Part shown: positions 54,921 through 63,419 of the stretch, piece after piece
Layout of the letters: every line of letters starts with the position of its first letter
Position numbering within the stretch: the stretch's first letter is position 1
From: Oscillatoria sp. CS-180
GTDB lineage: Bacteria > Cyanobacteriota > Cyanobacteriia > Phormidesmidales > Phormidesmidaceae
Length of the DNA stretch: 64,000 bases
Assembly (NCBI RefSeq): GCF_028330965.1
Contig: NZ_JAQMUB010000021.1
Coordinates: 1-64,000, forward strand
Reading direction: 5' to 3'
The notes under the pieces: model-generated
Told to the model about the DNA's origin: nothing
Database searches by the model: none
What the model saw: only the letters and a program-made list of their open reading frames with translations
Position numbers and translations under genes: made by a program

Positions 54921-55166
54921 TTAGGAATTCAACGAACGAGGGTGGGGACGGAAATTGAGAATCGGACTGAGTACCAAAATGCCTGGAAAGAAAACAAACA
55001 TTAAGCCGTAGACTAGGAACCGTTCTACTGAAGCCATCGTGTTCCACCGGGCTTTGAGATAAAACAGAATGGCAACAGGGATGGCAAGCAGATAGACGAA
55101 TGCTAATCCTCCGTATGTACCCAGGGCCAAAAGCGTATTGGATGAAACAGGTAGGTCTTCTAACAT
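54921..55166 (-). CDS. ndhL: NAD(P)H-quinone oxidoreductase subunit L
   Basis: NdhL is a small membrane subunit of the cyanobacterial NDH-1 complex, which works in respiration, cyclic electron flow and carbon uptake. From the ATG at 55166 the protein has 81 residues with two helices (GTYGGLAFVYLLAIPVAILF and FLVYGLMFVFFPGILVLSP) joined by YLKARWNTMASVER, and ends LNFRPHPRS. This is the standard NdhL pattern and length. The frame opens at 55298, but the extra residues are not family-like. It lies between the amylase gene and trnL-UAA, with a perfect palindrome in the divergent region. Confidence 0.9.
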   Translation of the reverse strand: MLEDLPVSSNTLLALGTYGGLAFVYLLAIPVAILFYLKARWNTMASVERFLVYGLMFVFFPGILVLSPILNFRPHPRSLNS

Positions 55167-55286
55167 GACATTCTCACAGTTATGGCGCTTCGATTCATAT
55201 TTCGTTCCGTAAACATATTCTAAAGGCAAGGCGAAATCCTGCAGAAAGATGTTCGATAGGGGAGTTTCGTCTGTAATATAGATATT

Positions 55287-55312
55287 CCTGATAACCAATG
55301 ATGGTTATCAGG
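55287..55312. promoter_or_regulatory. Perfect inverted repeat between ndhL and trnL-UAA
   Basis: CCTGATAACCA (55287-55297) and TGGTTATCAGG (55302-55312) are exact reverse complements separated by ATGA. The repeat ends eight bases before the mature tRNA 5' end and about 120 bases upstream of ndhL. No T-run follows, so a terminator is unlikely. It could be an operator or a structure in the tRNA leader. Confidence 0.5.
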
Positions 55313-55319
55313 ATTCTAA

Positions 55320-55689
55320 GGGGGCGTGGCGGAATGGTAGACGCTACGGACTTAGAAAACTGGGCCTCAATGGAGAAATCTGTTGAGTGTAAGCTCTCAA
55401 ACTCAGGGAAACCTAAATCCACCCAAGGCAACCTCCTGCGGTGGACATGGCAATCCTGAGCCAAGCCAATTAGTACTCCTGGGTAACTCCAAGTGGCTAG
55501 TTGGAAGGTGCAGAGGCCCGACGGGAGCTACCCTAACGTTTAAGGCGAGGGTAAAGGGAGGGTCCAATTCTCAAAGCCAGCGATCGCTAGCATTGCTTCA
55601 GTGAACTCGTTTGGCAGCAGTGAAAACTGCGAGAGGATGAAAATCCGTTGACCGTTAAGGTCGTGAGGGTTCAAGTCCCTCCGCCCCCA
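55320..55689 (+). tRNA. tRNA-Leu (UAA), split by a group I intron
   Basis: 5' exon 55320-55353 starts GGGGGCGTGGCGGAATGG and ends GGACTT; 3' exon 55640-55689 starts AAAATCCGTTGACC and ends CCCTCCGCCCCCA. Joined, they give an 84-base class II tRNA with acceptor GGGGGCG/CGCCCCC and anticodon TAA, interrupted after the first anticodon base, the standard place in cyanobacteria and plastids. The D-loop has one base fewer than the other two tRNA-Leu genes here. CCA is not encoded. Confidence 0.96.
55354..55639 (+). ncRNA. Group I intron in trnL-UAA (self-splicing)
   Basis: A 286-base intron starting AGAAAACTGGGCC and ending in the omega G at 55639. The conserved core elements are readable: P-like GGCAATCCTGAGCCAAGCC at about 55449-55467, R-like GTGCAGAGGCCCGACGGGAG at about 55508-55528, and S-like GGCGAGGGTAAAGGGAGGGT at about 55543. 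No homing endonuclease frame is present. This is the ancient IC3-type intron shared with plastids. Confidence 0.92.
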
Positions 55690-56043
55690 TGCACAAACCA
55701 TCAATGCATTGAGCTTGAAGCTGACTTCAAGTTGGACTGATCGTGAGCTGCAGGAGCTTAATTTCGGCAAAGCATACATTTTGCTCATAGCTATGATGAA
55801 TTCTGGCAATGCTGAAGAGCTATTGTTTTATGGACGTATCCGTAACTTTGCGGAGTTTTTTGCGGAATAGCTAATTAGTTCGTTGAAGACTTAGGGCAGA
55901 CTTGATCCGTTAAAAATACTGGATCATGCTGTGATGTCTACAGAAAAACACTCTGTAGAATTGACTAAAGTACGATGCTGATGCCCCAATTTCTGCTTTC
56001 TGAGAGGGGCAATGTTGGATGAAGAGTCCCTTCGGGAATATGT
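55690..56043. other. Intergenic region after trnL-UAA
   Basis: No supported gene. A leftward frame at 55540-55809 overlaps the tRNA exon and intron and is rejected. A small hairpin (TGATCC/GGATCA) is near 55903-55926. The promoter of the next gene should be here. Confidence 0.4.
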
Positions 56044-57420
56044 ATGTACATGCCAAGGGTTGCAAATTCTGTGCTGGAACATAGCCAAGAACGAGATTCT
56101 GAACGCTACCATCGGTCACGTTTGACACTACAGGAAGCTCAAGAGGATATCTTTAGCTTTCTCCTAAGCATCGTAAAAGAATGGGAACCTGAAGAGGTTC
56201 TAATTCAGTTCAAGCAGCTCTTTTTTGAGTACGGAGAAACGGTTAGTTCAGATGTCTCTTCGGCTATTTACACGCTTCTTTTCAGCAACGATCGCAAGGA
56301 ATTCCACAATACTCTCAAGCGGTCTTGCTACATTCTGATTAACAACTGGGAAGTCGCTAGGCAATACGGTCCAATTCGTTCATTGGTGCGTCAGTTCGAA
56401 GATCCAAGCCTCTTTAAATATACTGTTTCTCCAACGTTAAAGCGTCTGCGAGAGTGGATGCTTGATTTCATAGACAGCCAAGACTATGAAGAACTGAAGC
56501 TGTTTATCTCTCGTTTTCAAGACGACCTACAAAAAGGCCGCTGGACAACTCGCTACACGTCCTATCTGCTGGTACCGCAATACATCAATACTGATAATCC
56601 AGTGGAGCAGCGGGAGGCTGCTAGAGAGCTTTCTCGGAAGCTTAAAGATCGTTACAAAGTAGAGCTGGCGCTTTATACGGCGCATTCCCAAAACGGCTAT
56701 CTAACCCATCAAAGAAAGCCTAAAAATCCTACGGTCTTAGGGGATGGCGCACTCAGACTAGTGAAAGCAATTGTGGCTCGGAAGGGGCAGTTCAGCTATA
56801 AGAACTTAGCTCACCTTTTTTTGGAGCAAGTCAAAGATTTGAACTACTCCAGTTTCAAAAAAAGCTTGGTCCAGTACCTTACGTATTCTGTCAAGCAGCC
56901 TGATGTGGTCAAAACATTACGTCAGCATTTAAGTCAGAAGTTGGACATACTTTACGTGGAGTATGACCAAGATATTGTTGATTATTCGCTACAGCTCAGA
57001 ACTTGTAACCGGGTAATCGATTACTTAATGACAGAAGACCAGCGATCGCCCTCCTCTCTTTTTACCTTGATGCTGTCTCAAGGCAGCTCTATCTTGCTGG
57101 CTATTTTGCTGCTTAAGCTCGTTTTGATTTCTAGAAATTCTCACCATTACATCGAAGCTAGAATTGCTGATCTGATTCGTTACTATGAGCAGTTTCCTAA
57201 GAATCAATGCAGCTGGGTCATCAATTTCTTAGAGGTTTTCCAAGTGACGTTCGCTATCCATGCGGAAAATGTTGAATATAACTTAGTCTCCCCTGCGAAC
57301 AAAGACACGGGCGAAGCACGGTATCAACCTAGAGTTTGGACTCAGGAAGAATTGGAAGCCTGCCGTATTTTCTCGCGCATGATTCTAGGGAAAGAGACCG
57401 AGGATGATTCCTCTTCGTAG
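56044..57420 (+). CDS. Large helical protein of unknown function, cyanobacterial
   Basis: A 458-residue soluble protein, almost entirely predicted helix, with no catalytic motif I recognise. Readable blocks include LTLQEAQEDIFSFLLSIVKE, then EVLIQFKQLFFEYG, YILINNWEVARQYGPIRSLV and GDGALRLVKAIVARKG near the middle. A hydrophobic helix at about 345-358 (SSILLAILLLKLVLIS) may pack inside the fold or anchor to membrane. I believe homologues occur in cyanobacteria as hypotheticals. The pattern of paired helices suggests a HEAT-like or scaffolding fold; that is inference. The start may be the ATG at 56044 or 56050. It stands alone between trnL-UAA and the lipase gene. Confidence 0.7.
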   Translation: MYMPRVANSVLEHSQERDSERYHRSRLTLQEAQEDIFSFLLSIVKEWEPEEVLIQFKQLFFEYGETVSSDVSSAIYTLLFSNDRKEFHNTLKRSCYILINNWEVARQYGPIRSLVRQFEDPSLFKYTVSPTLKRLREWMLDFIDSQDYEELKLFISRFQDDLQKGRWTTRYTSYLLVPQYINTDNPVEQREAARELSRKLKDRYKVELALYTAHSQNGYLTHQRKPKNPTVLGDGALRLVKAIVARKGQFSYKNLAHLFLEQVKDLNYSSFKKSLVQYLTYSVKQPDVVKTLRQHLSQKLDILYVEYDQDIVDYSLQLRTCNRVIDYLMTEDQRSPSSLFTLMLSQGSSILLAILLLKLVLISRNSHHYIEARIADLIRYYEQFPKNQCSWVINFLEVFQVTFAIHAENVEYNLVSPANKDTGEARYQPRVWTQEELEACRIFSRMILGKETEDDSSS

Positions 57421-57522
57421 ATCCAATTGACGTTAAACCGTCCGCTAAACTGTCACACGTCCTCCTGTTTATCCACGCCTGGGTCACTATTGTGAAGTGG
57501 AAAGATTAAGGCAGTGCAGCCC

Positions 57523-58113
57523 ATGGCTCTCCATCCCCATCCGATTCTGCTCATTCATGGAATTGATGATACAGCAGTCGTTTTTGACAAGATGGCGGCG
57601 TATTTGAGCGATCGCCTCGCGGTTCCTGTTCATACGCTCAATCTTGCTCCTAACAATGGGGACCTAGGTTTGGATGAATTGGCGCTTCAAGTGAAAGCCT
57701 ATATAGACCAGCACATTGACGCCGCCATGAAGCTGGATTTGGTCGGCTTCAGTATGGGAGGCATTGTCAGTCGTTACTACGTGCAGAGACTAGCGGGTTG
57801 GCAGCGAGTGCGGCGTTTTGTAACCCTTTCTTCACCTCACAATGGGACTTGGTCAGGATTCTTAAGAAACAATATCGGTGCTGCTCAAATGCGTCCCAAT
57901 AGTTCGTTTTTGCACGATTTGAACCAATCGCTCGATGAACTGACTCAAGTAGAATTTACGTCCCTTTGGACTCCCTACGATCTGATGATTGTGCCTGCCA
58001 GTAGTTCTCGGTTGCCACTGGGGACAATGAGACAGTTGCCAGTGCTGCTACACCCGTGGATGTTGGTGGATGAGCGATCGCTAGCAACCGTTGCAGATAT
58101 TTTGGGGAATTAA
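57523..58113 (+). CDS. Lipase-like alpha/beta hydrolase
   Basis: A 196-residue protein from the ATG at 57523. It opens HPILLIHGIDDTAVVFDKMA, with the oxyanion-hole HG, and has the nucleophile serine at about 77 in LVGFSMGGIVSRYYV. The SPHNGTWSG segment after the next strand is typical of bacterial triacylglycerol lipases (LipA/EstA type). The acid and histidine are probably in YDLMIVPASSS and LHPWMLVDERS. No signal peptide is visible, so it is probably cytoplasmic. The substrate is unknown. A GTG at 57514 is an alternative start. Confidence 0.82.
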   Translation: MALHPHPILLIHGIDDTAVVFDKMAAYLSDRLAVPVHTLNLAPNNGDLGLDELALQVKAYIDQHIDAAMKLDLVGFSMGGIVSRYYVQRLAGWQRVRRFVTLSSPHNGTWSGFLRNNIGAAQMRPNSSFLHDLNQSLDELTQVEFTSLWTPYDLMIVPASSSRLPLGTMRQLPVLLHPWMLVDERSLATVADILGN

Positions 58114-58157
58114 TTCTTCGACTTTTAATGCTCTCAATATTCTTCAGGACAAGGGGG

Positions 58158-58185
58158 TTACGTTAGCCGCAGTCCAGGCTATAAT
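58158..58185 (+). promoter_or_regulatory. Promoter of tRNA-Ser
   Basis: A consensus TATAAT at 58180-58185 lies 18 bases before the mature tRNA 5' end, with TTACGT at 58158-58163 as a weak -35 at 16-base spacing. Confidence 0.5.
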
Positions 58186-58203
58186 AGCCAGACTAGTCTC
58201 CTT

Positions 58204-58292
58204 GGAAGCGTGGCTGAGCGGTTGAAAGCGCCTCCCTGCTAAGGAGGTAGGGGGGGTAACCTCCCTCGAGGGTTCGAATCCCTCCGCTTCCG
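58204..58292 (+). tRNA. tRNA-Ser (GCU)
   Basis: A class II tRNA with acceptor GGAAGCG...CGCTTCC, discriminator G, D-arm GCTGAGCGGTTGAAAGC, an anticodon stem CTCCC/GGGAG-like around loop CTGCTAA (anticodon GCT), a long variable arm (GGGGGGGTAACCTCCCTC) and T-loop GGTTCGAATCC. It is 89 bases long and CCA is not encoded. Confidence 0.95.
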
Positions 58293-58314
58293 TTGTGATG
58301 TTCTAACTTAATAC

Positions 58315-59922
58315 CTAACCGCCAGAACGCAGGCTATCGATCTTCCGCACGAAGAGGTCGCTAAGGATAGTAATTACACGGCGTTTCCGCAGCTTGATAT
58401 TAGCCGTTACTGACATTCCTGACTGCAACGGCAGGGCCTCACCTAGCTCTTGGCTCTCTAATTCGATTTCTGCTGGGAAGCGGTAGAAAGGATTAATTTC
58501 ATCTGGGGGCAGGGCGTCTGAACCGATGTGAATCACCGTCCCTTCCACATCACCAAATTCGCTAAAGGGAAAGGAGTCAATTCGAACATCGACCTTCAGT
58601 GGCTCGTCTTGCTCATAAAATTGCTGGGTGACAAAACCGATGTCGCGGTTCGTGATGAAAACGCGAGCAACTAGGGTTCCATCGGGCACAATTTCGAGAA
58701 TAGGTTCAGTCGCGTTTGCCACATATCCAGGCTGATTAGCCTTGAGGTTGAACACCTGGCCTGTCAGTGGGGCCTTTAGCTCTTGGTTTTCAAGCGCGTA
58801 CTCAAGCTGATTAATTTGGCCTTCAATCTCTTCTAGCTGCTTTTCGTTATCAACAACAATCTTCGTCAGCTGACTGTCAATGTTGGCGAGCTGGTTGTCG
58901 TTCGCAGCAATGCGGTCCAGCATCTCCTCATTAGAAACGACAGAGGTGCGGCGCAGTTCTTCACGAGCCTGATCGATCGCTAAAATCAGGCGCTGCTGCT
59001 CGTCTCGGAGACTATTGACTTCAGTTTGTCGATTGTTGACCTCTTGCTCCTGACGCAGGCCTTGAAGTTTAGAGATACCACCCTGTTCCACCAGCGGGCT
59101 AATACTGCCCAGGATTTCCTGCTCCACCCTGAGAGCCTCGATAGCATTAGCGAGCTGGGTTTGCACCTGCTCTAGCTGTTCATTGAGCTGCTCAATCTGG
59201 AGCTGGTTAATCGCAATTTGTGAGTTGACATCGCCTAAAGAAGTTTGTACCCGTTCCCGCTGCTGAGGCGACAGGTTAGTCGCCGTGATGTCGCCCCTCA
59301 AAATGGCACGATACAATTCGTTTTCTTCAATCAAAGCAACTCGGTTGCTGGTGAGGCGGGCAACTTCAGGTGAAACGGTAGTTGGTGCTCCCTCCACTTC
59401 AGGTGCCGCACTAAGCTGAGAGCGATAGAATTCACTCTCTTCCATGAGGCTATCACGAACATCTTCGAGGGATTCTAGTTGAGCCCGAGTCGAACTTGGA
59501 TCCATCGTGACCAATATATCGCCTTGCTGAACTGTTTCCCCTTCCGTAATTCGAATGTCTTCAACCACACCACCCACTGGAGCTTGAACGGGTTGCACGA
59601 CACCACTAGGTTCAAGCTTGCCCTGAGCTGGAATCGCTTCCTCAATCTTGGCTAGACAGGCCCAGGTGACAGAGGTGACCGTCACGCCGACAATACCCCA
59701 AACGACATATCGCGCCCACCGAGGTGACTGCCGAAGAATCACAGGACGCTCGAAATTAGGTCCCGTAGGCTGATGCTGAGGGGGTTGAGGTGGCGGCGGT
59801 GGCGACTGACCGTCTTGTAAAAGCCGACCATGCTGAGCCGGTCGACCGTTCTGTAAGCGGCCATTACCTAAGCGACCATTCTGGGCATGGCCATTTTGCG
59901 TGATTCGCGATCCGGGGGTCAT
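58315..59922 (-). CDS. HlyD-family periplasmic adaptor of a type I secretion system
   Basis: A 535-residue membrane fusion protein. The N-terminus (1-60) is unusual: short NGRL/NGHA-type repeats followed by a proline run. One transmembrane helix follows (VVWGIVGVTVTSVTWACLA, about 72-90), then the biotinyl/lipoyl-like half GVVEDIRITEGETVQQGDIL, a long coiled-coil hairpin (about 145-390, with many Gln/Glu heptads) and the second half APLTGQVFNLKANQPGYVAN. The C-terminal beta domain ends with SVTANIKLRKRRVI. It lies 74 bases downstream of the HlyB-like gene on the same strand. The outer-membrane partner (TolC-like) is not in the window. Confidence 0.92.
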   Translation of the reverse strand: MTPGSRITQNGHAQNGRLGNGRLQNGRPAQHGRLLQDGQSPPPPPQPPQHQPTGPNFERPVILRQSPRWARYVVWGIVGVTVTSVTWACLAKIEEAIPAQGKLEPSGVVQPVQAPVGGVVEDIRITEGETVQQGDILVTMDPSSTRAQLESLEDVRDSLMEESEFYRSQLSAAPEVEGAPTTVSPEVARLTSNRVALIEENELYRAILRGDITATNLSPQQRERVQTSLGDVNSQIAINQLQIEQLNEQLEQVQTQLANAIEALRVEQEILGSISPLVEQGGISKLQGLRQEQEVNNRQTEVNSLRDEQQRLILAIDQAREELRRTSVVSNEEMLDRIAANDNQLANIDSQLTKIVVDNEKQLEEIEGQINQLEYALENQELKAPLTGQVFNLKANQPGYVANATEPILEIVPDGTLVARVFITNRDIGFVTQQFYEQDEPLKVDVRIDSFPFSEFGDVEGTVIHIGSDALPPDEINPFYRFPAEIELESQELGEALPLQSGMSVTANIKLRKRRVITILSDLFVRKIDSLRSGG

Positions 59923-59996
59923 ACGAAATCCTCGATGTTAAGCAAGTAAAGAAATACGGTTATTTAAAGACTGCGATAACTCAGTAACAAGCCAAC

Positions 59997-62966
59997 CTAC
60001 TCGGGGGTATGTATTTGTTGCTGATAAAGCGTGTAGTAACGCCCTTTGATGTCCATGAGTTCTTCGTGACTTCCCTGCTCCACGGCAGCACCCTTGTCCA
60101 TTACTAGAATAGTGTCCGAATCTTGGATTGTGCTGAGACGGTGAGTAATAAAGAATACGGTCCGTCCAGTTGACCACGCCTTGAGATTAGTGCAGACCTG
60201 CTTTTCTGTGTCGTAGTCGAGGGCGCTGGTAGCCTCATCAAGGATAAGCAGGCGGGGATTATGAAGAATGGTACGGGCGATCGCAATCCGCTGCCGCTGT
60301 CCCCCCGAGAGTGATGAACCGCGCTCACCCACACGAGTGTTGTAGCCTAAAGGCAAATCCATAATAAATTCGTGAGCACAAGCAATCCTGGCAGCCTCAA
60401 TAATGGCCTCAGTATCGGCTTCAGGACGGGTTAGAGAGATGTTGTCCTGTACAGTGCCCTCAAACAGCAAGCTGTCCTGCGGCACAATACCGACCTGTTG
60501 TCTCAACGAGTAAAGTTCGACTTTGCTGATGTCGTATTTATCAATCAGAATGCGGCCTGATTCAATTTCGTACAGGCGTGGCAATAGCTTCATCAGGGTG
60601 CTCTTGCCAGAACCACTCTGTCCTACAATGCCCACAAACTCGCCCGCTGGGAATTCAAGGTTGATATTGACCAGCTGTAGCGGACCGGATGGAGCAAAGC
60701 GGAAGGCTACATTTTCATAGCGAACGATACCTTGAATATCAGGCATCTGGATCTGGTTACGACCCTGTTCTTCTGCCTCACAAGGATGGTCCAGAATGTC
60801 ACTCAAGCGCTCCAGCGAAAGAGCTGTTTCCTGGAAGTTTTGCCAGAGCTGAGCCAAACGCAGAATGGGCGCCGTCACATAGCCAGAGATGATGCGGAAA
60901 GCGATGAGCTGACCCAAGCTCAGCTCTCCTTGCAAGACTAAATAAGCACCGACCCAAAGCACCAGCAGCGCCGAGAGCTTATTCAGAAAACTACTGGCGG
61001 CTCCGGCTGTTGTTGATGTGAGAACCGTATTGAAGCCAGCACTGACGTAACTGGCATAGCGCTCTTGCCACTGCCAGCGTGTCCGCAACTCAATGTTTTG
61101 CGCCTTCACTGTTTGAATACCGGATAAGGCTTCGACCAGGTAGGACTGGGTTGCTGCGTTGCGCTCTGCTTTCTGGCGAAGTTGACGCCGAACGACGGGT
61201 GCAACCAGCACTGTCAGGAAGACGAAGAGTGGAATCGTCGCTAGCGCAACTAAGGTCAACAGCCAGCTATAGATGAACATGACCACGATGTAGAGCACCG
61301 AGAAAACGGCATCCAACACCACGGTCAGGGCGGTACCGGTCAAAAATTTCCGGATATTCTCTAGCTCGTTGACCCGGCTAGACAGTTCTCCTACGGGACG
61401 ACGGTCAAAATAGCGCAGCGGCAGTCGCAGCAGGTGATCAATAATTTCGGTACCCAGCGCCATGTCGATCCGATTAGTGGTATCGACAAATAGATACGTT
61501 CGTAACGCTGTGAGCACCGCTTCGAAGACGGCGATGACGAGCAGGAAGACCCCCAATACCTGTAGGGTATCGGTACTGTTCTGCACAATCACTTTGTCGA
61601 TGATGACCTGCACCATCAACGGGTTTGCCAGTCCGAAAAGCTGAACAAAGAACGAGGCAATTAGAACCTCAACCAGCACCCAGCGATATTTTTGCAGGGA
61701 GGGAATGAACCAGCTCAGACCAAATCGTTCTTGGGGAGTCTCCCGAGTTTTCTCAATCAGGAGAATTTCGCCTTCGCCGCCCCAGGTTTCCTCAAATTCC
61801 AGGGCCGATCGCTGAATAATGCCGGTTTCTGGAATCGCTAGCACTCGTGTTTTGGAATTGGTTTCGTACAAGAGGGCATAGCCTTCCTGCCACGAGATTA
61901 GTGCTGGCGTGGGTACTCGTCCCACAGCACTGGCAGGGACCTTAGTCATCTGGGTGCGTAACCCCATGAACTCCGCGACTTTACCCGCTAACGGAAGGGA
62001 GAGCTGGCCGAGGCGATCGCGCTGATTGGTCAAAATGCGACGAATAATGTCTCGGCGGAAAGGCATCCCGAAATAGAGGCTGACCATCTCCATGCAGGCC
62101 AGCATCCCCTCTACTTCACCCCGACCTCGAACGAAGGGATAGTCGTCGGTACCAGAGGTTTCCGGTTCTGGTTCCGGTAGGTGTTCGGGTGCAAAGGGAA
62201 TAGCTTCGCGTGGATCCGGTGCAGCAGTAGGAACCAAAGCCCCATCGTCAATTGTCGGAAGTTCCGCAACAGGTTGGCTCGATATTTCTGGCAAACCCAC
62301 CAAACGAGCACCTTGGGGACTAATAACGTTGAGTTCGCTGCCGGCCCATTCCAAATTCAGCCGACTACCCATCGGTTGGTTAATGATCGTACCGCTGCTC
62401 ACAAACCAATCGTGCTCTGAATCCAAATCAACTTGCTTTTGACCGAAAGGTAGGTAGCGCACTACCCCCGTTTCGTGGACGAGGTGGGCCAGTTGTGCCA
62501 AATTGCCGACATCTTGGGCCTGCTCGCCAATGTGACGGGCTAACAGATCGAAGACCTCTGCTAAGTAGAGGCGATCGCGGATCGCAGCGGCAAAATTGGG
62601 ATGGTCGTCCAATGCTTTTTGGAACGCACTGATTGAAAGCTTTAAGCCAACCACCTCGGAGGAGGCGATCGCGGTTTCACAGGGTTTGCCGCGCAGCATA
62701 CCGACAACGCCAAGCATGTCACCCTTTTCGAGCAGCTTCAAGGTGATCGGTTTCTCAGTACGAGGATCTTCCCCGAGTAGACGCGCCTGCCCCTCTGTAA
62801 TCAAAACGAGTTGAGGTAATGCCTCAGGACGTACGATAGGTTGCCCGATCCGATACCGAAGCATTTGACTGCCCTGGGTGATGCCAGAAAGCGCCGATCC
62901 GGGGAGCAGATCGAACGGCGCGATGCGGGACAGTGTGTTTTGCAGGGACTGAGAAGTTGCCGTCAT
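59997..62966 (-). CDS. HlyB-type ABC exporter with cyclic-nucleotide and C39-like domains
   Basis: A 989-residue fusion. Residues about 1-150 form a cyclic-nucleotide-binding-like domain (ITEGQARLLGED, LLEKGDMLGVVGML). A linker rich in Pro/Glu follows. Residues about 275-410 are C39-like, but the catalytic cysteine position is Gly287 (EVEGMLACMEMVSLYFG instead of D-C-G-x-x-C) and the histidine is missing near ALISWQEGYALLYE, so the domain is a chaperone-like binding module as in HlyB. Membrane helices span about 425-705. The ATPase has GQSGSGKST, LSGGQRQRIAIAR and LILDEATSALD. It would export an unprocessed protein without a cleaved leader. Confidence 0.93.
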   Translation of the reverse strand: MTATSQSLQNTLSRIAPFDLLPGSALSGITQGSQMLRYRIGQPIVRPEALPQLVLITEGQARLLGEDPRTEKPITLKLLEKGDMLGVVGMLRGKPCETAIASSEVVGLKLSISAFQKALDDHPNFAAAIRDRLYLAEVFDLLARHIGEQAQDVGNLAQLAHLVHETGVVRYLPFGQKQVDLDSEHDWFVSSGTIINQPMGSRLNLEWAGSELNVISPQGARLVGLPEISSQPVAELPTIDDGALVPTAAPDPREAIPFAPEHLPEPEPETSGTDDYPFVRGRGEVEGMLACMEMVSLYFGMPFRRDIIRRILTNQRDRLGQLSLPLAGKVAEFMGLRTQMTKVPASAVGRVPTPALISWQEGYALLYETNSKTRVLAIPETGIIQRSALEFEETWGGEGEILLIEKTRETPQERFGLSWFIPSLQKYRWVLVEVLIASFFVQLFGLANPLMVQVIIDKVIVQNSTDTLQVLGVFLLVIAVFEAVLTALRTYLFVDTTNRIDMALGTEIIDHLLRLPLRYFDRRPVGELSSRVNELENIRKFLTGTALTVVLDAVFSVLYIVVMFIYSWLLTLVALATIPLFVFLTVLVAPVVRRQLRQKAERNAATQSYLVEALSGIQTVKAQNIELRTRWQWQERYASYVSAGFNTVLTSTTAGAASSFLNKLSALLVLWVGAYLVLQGELSLGQLIAFRIISGYVTAPILRLAQLWQNFQETALSLERLSDILDHPCEAEEQGRNQIQMPDIQGIVRYENVAFRFAPSGPLQLVNINLEFPAGEFVGIVGQSGSGKSTLMKLLPRLYEIESGRILIDKYDISKVELYSLRQQVGIVPQDSLLFEGTVQDNISLTRPEADTEAIIEAARIACAHEFIMDLPLGYNTRVGERGSSLSGGQRQRIAIARTILHNPRLLILDEATSALDYDTEKQVCTNLKAWSTGRTVFFITHRLSTIQDSDTILVMDKGAAVEQGSHEELMDIKGRYYTLYQQQIHTPE

Positions 62967-63419
62967 TACCCTTGCTATCTAGTAGTTTTTATGGATTTCA
63001 ACAATACAGCTTGCCCATCCGGGGCATTTTCGTAACCAAGACAGGGGCAAGCCTCTTCGCAAGCTTGTCGAACAGACCTTACCTCAGACAAGGGTGTAAC
63101 CTCTCTGTCAGGCCGTTCGCGAAGATCCGTGAGACTGCGGTTCTAGATTGACTGGAATTTAAGTTAAGGCCATACCAGTTTAGTTCAAGATATTTACCAC
63201 TTAGATTAAGGAACTTGTTCTTTTGCACAGAATTCAGACAAATTTAAGACTCGGATAAGCACATCCAAGAAAAACTCAATTGGTCAGGTTTTATGCCCTG
63301 CTTTTCAGCTTGGGTAAAAATTGTTGGCAATATGGCTGCCCAATCGTAAATTCTAGAGGTATCCTTAGTCGCAACCCTTTGTACGGGGGGCTGTGTATCA
63401 GCTAGGAGTGTTCATCAGG
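62967..63419. other. Divergent intergenic region
   Basis: No gene is seen. GCTTGCCC near 63011-63018 can pair with GGGCAAGC near 63045-63052, giving the exporter leader a possible stem. AGGAG at 63404-63408 is the ribosome site of the next gene. Promoters for both directions lie in between. Confidence 0.45.

Noticed and set aside
55540-55809. 89-codon leftward frame
   Set aside because: It runs through the group I intron and the 3' exon of tRNA-Leu(UAA).
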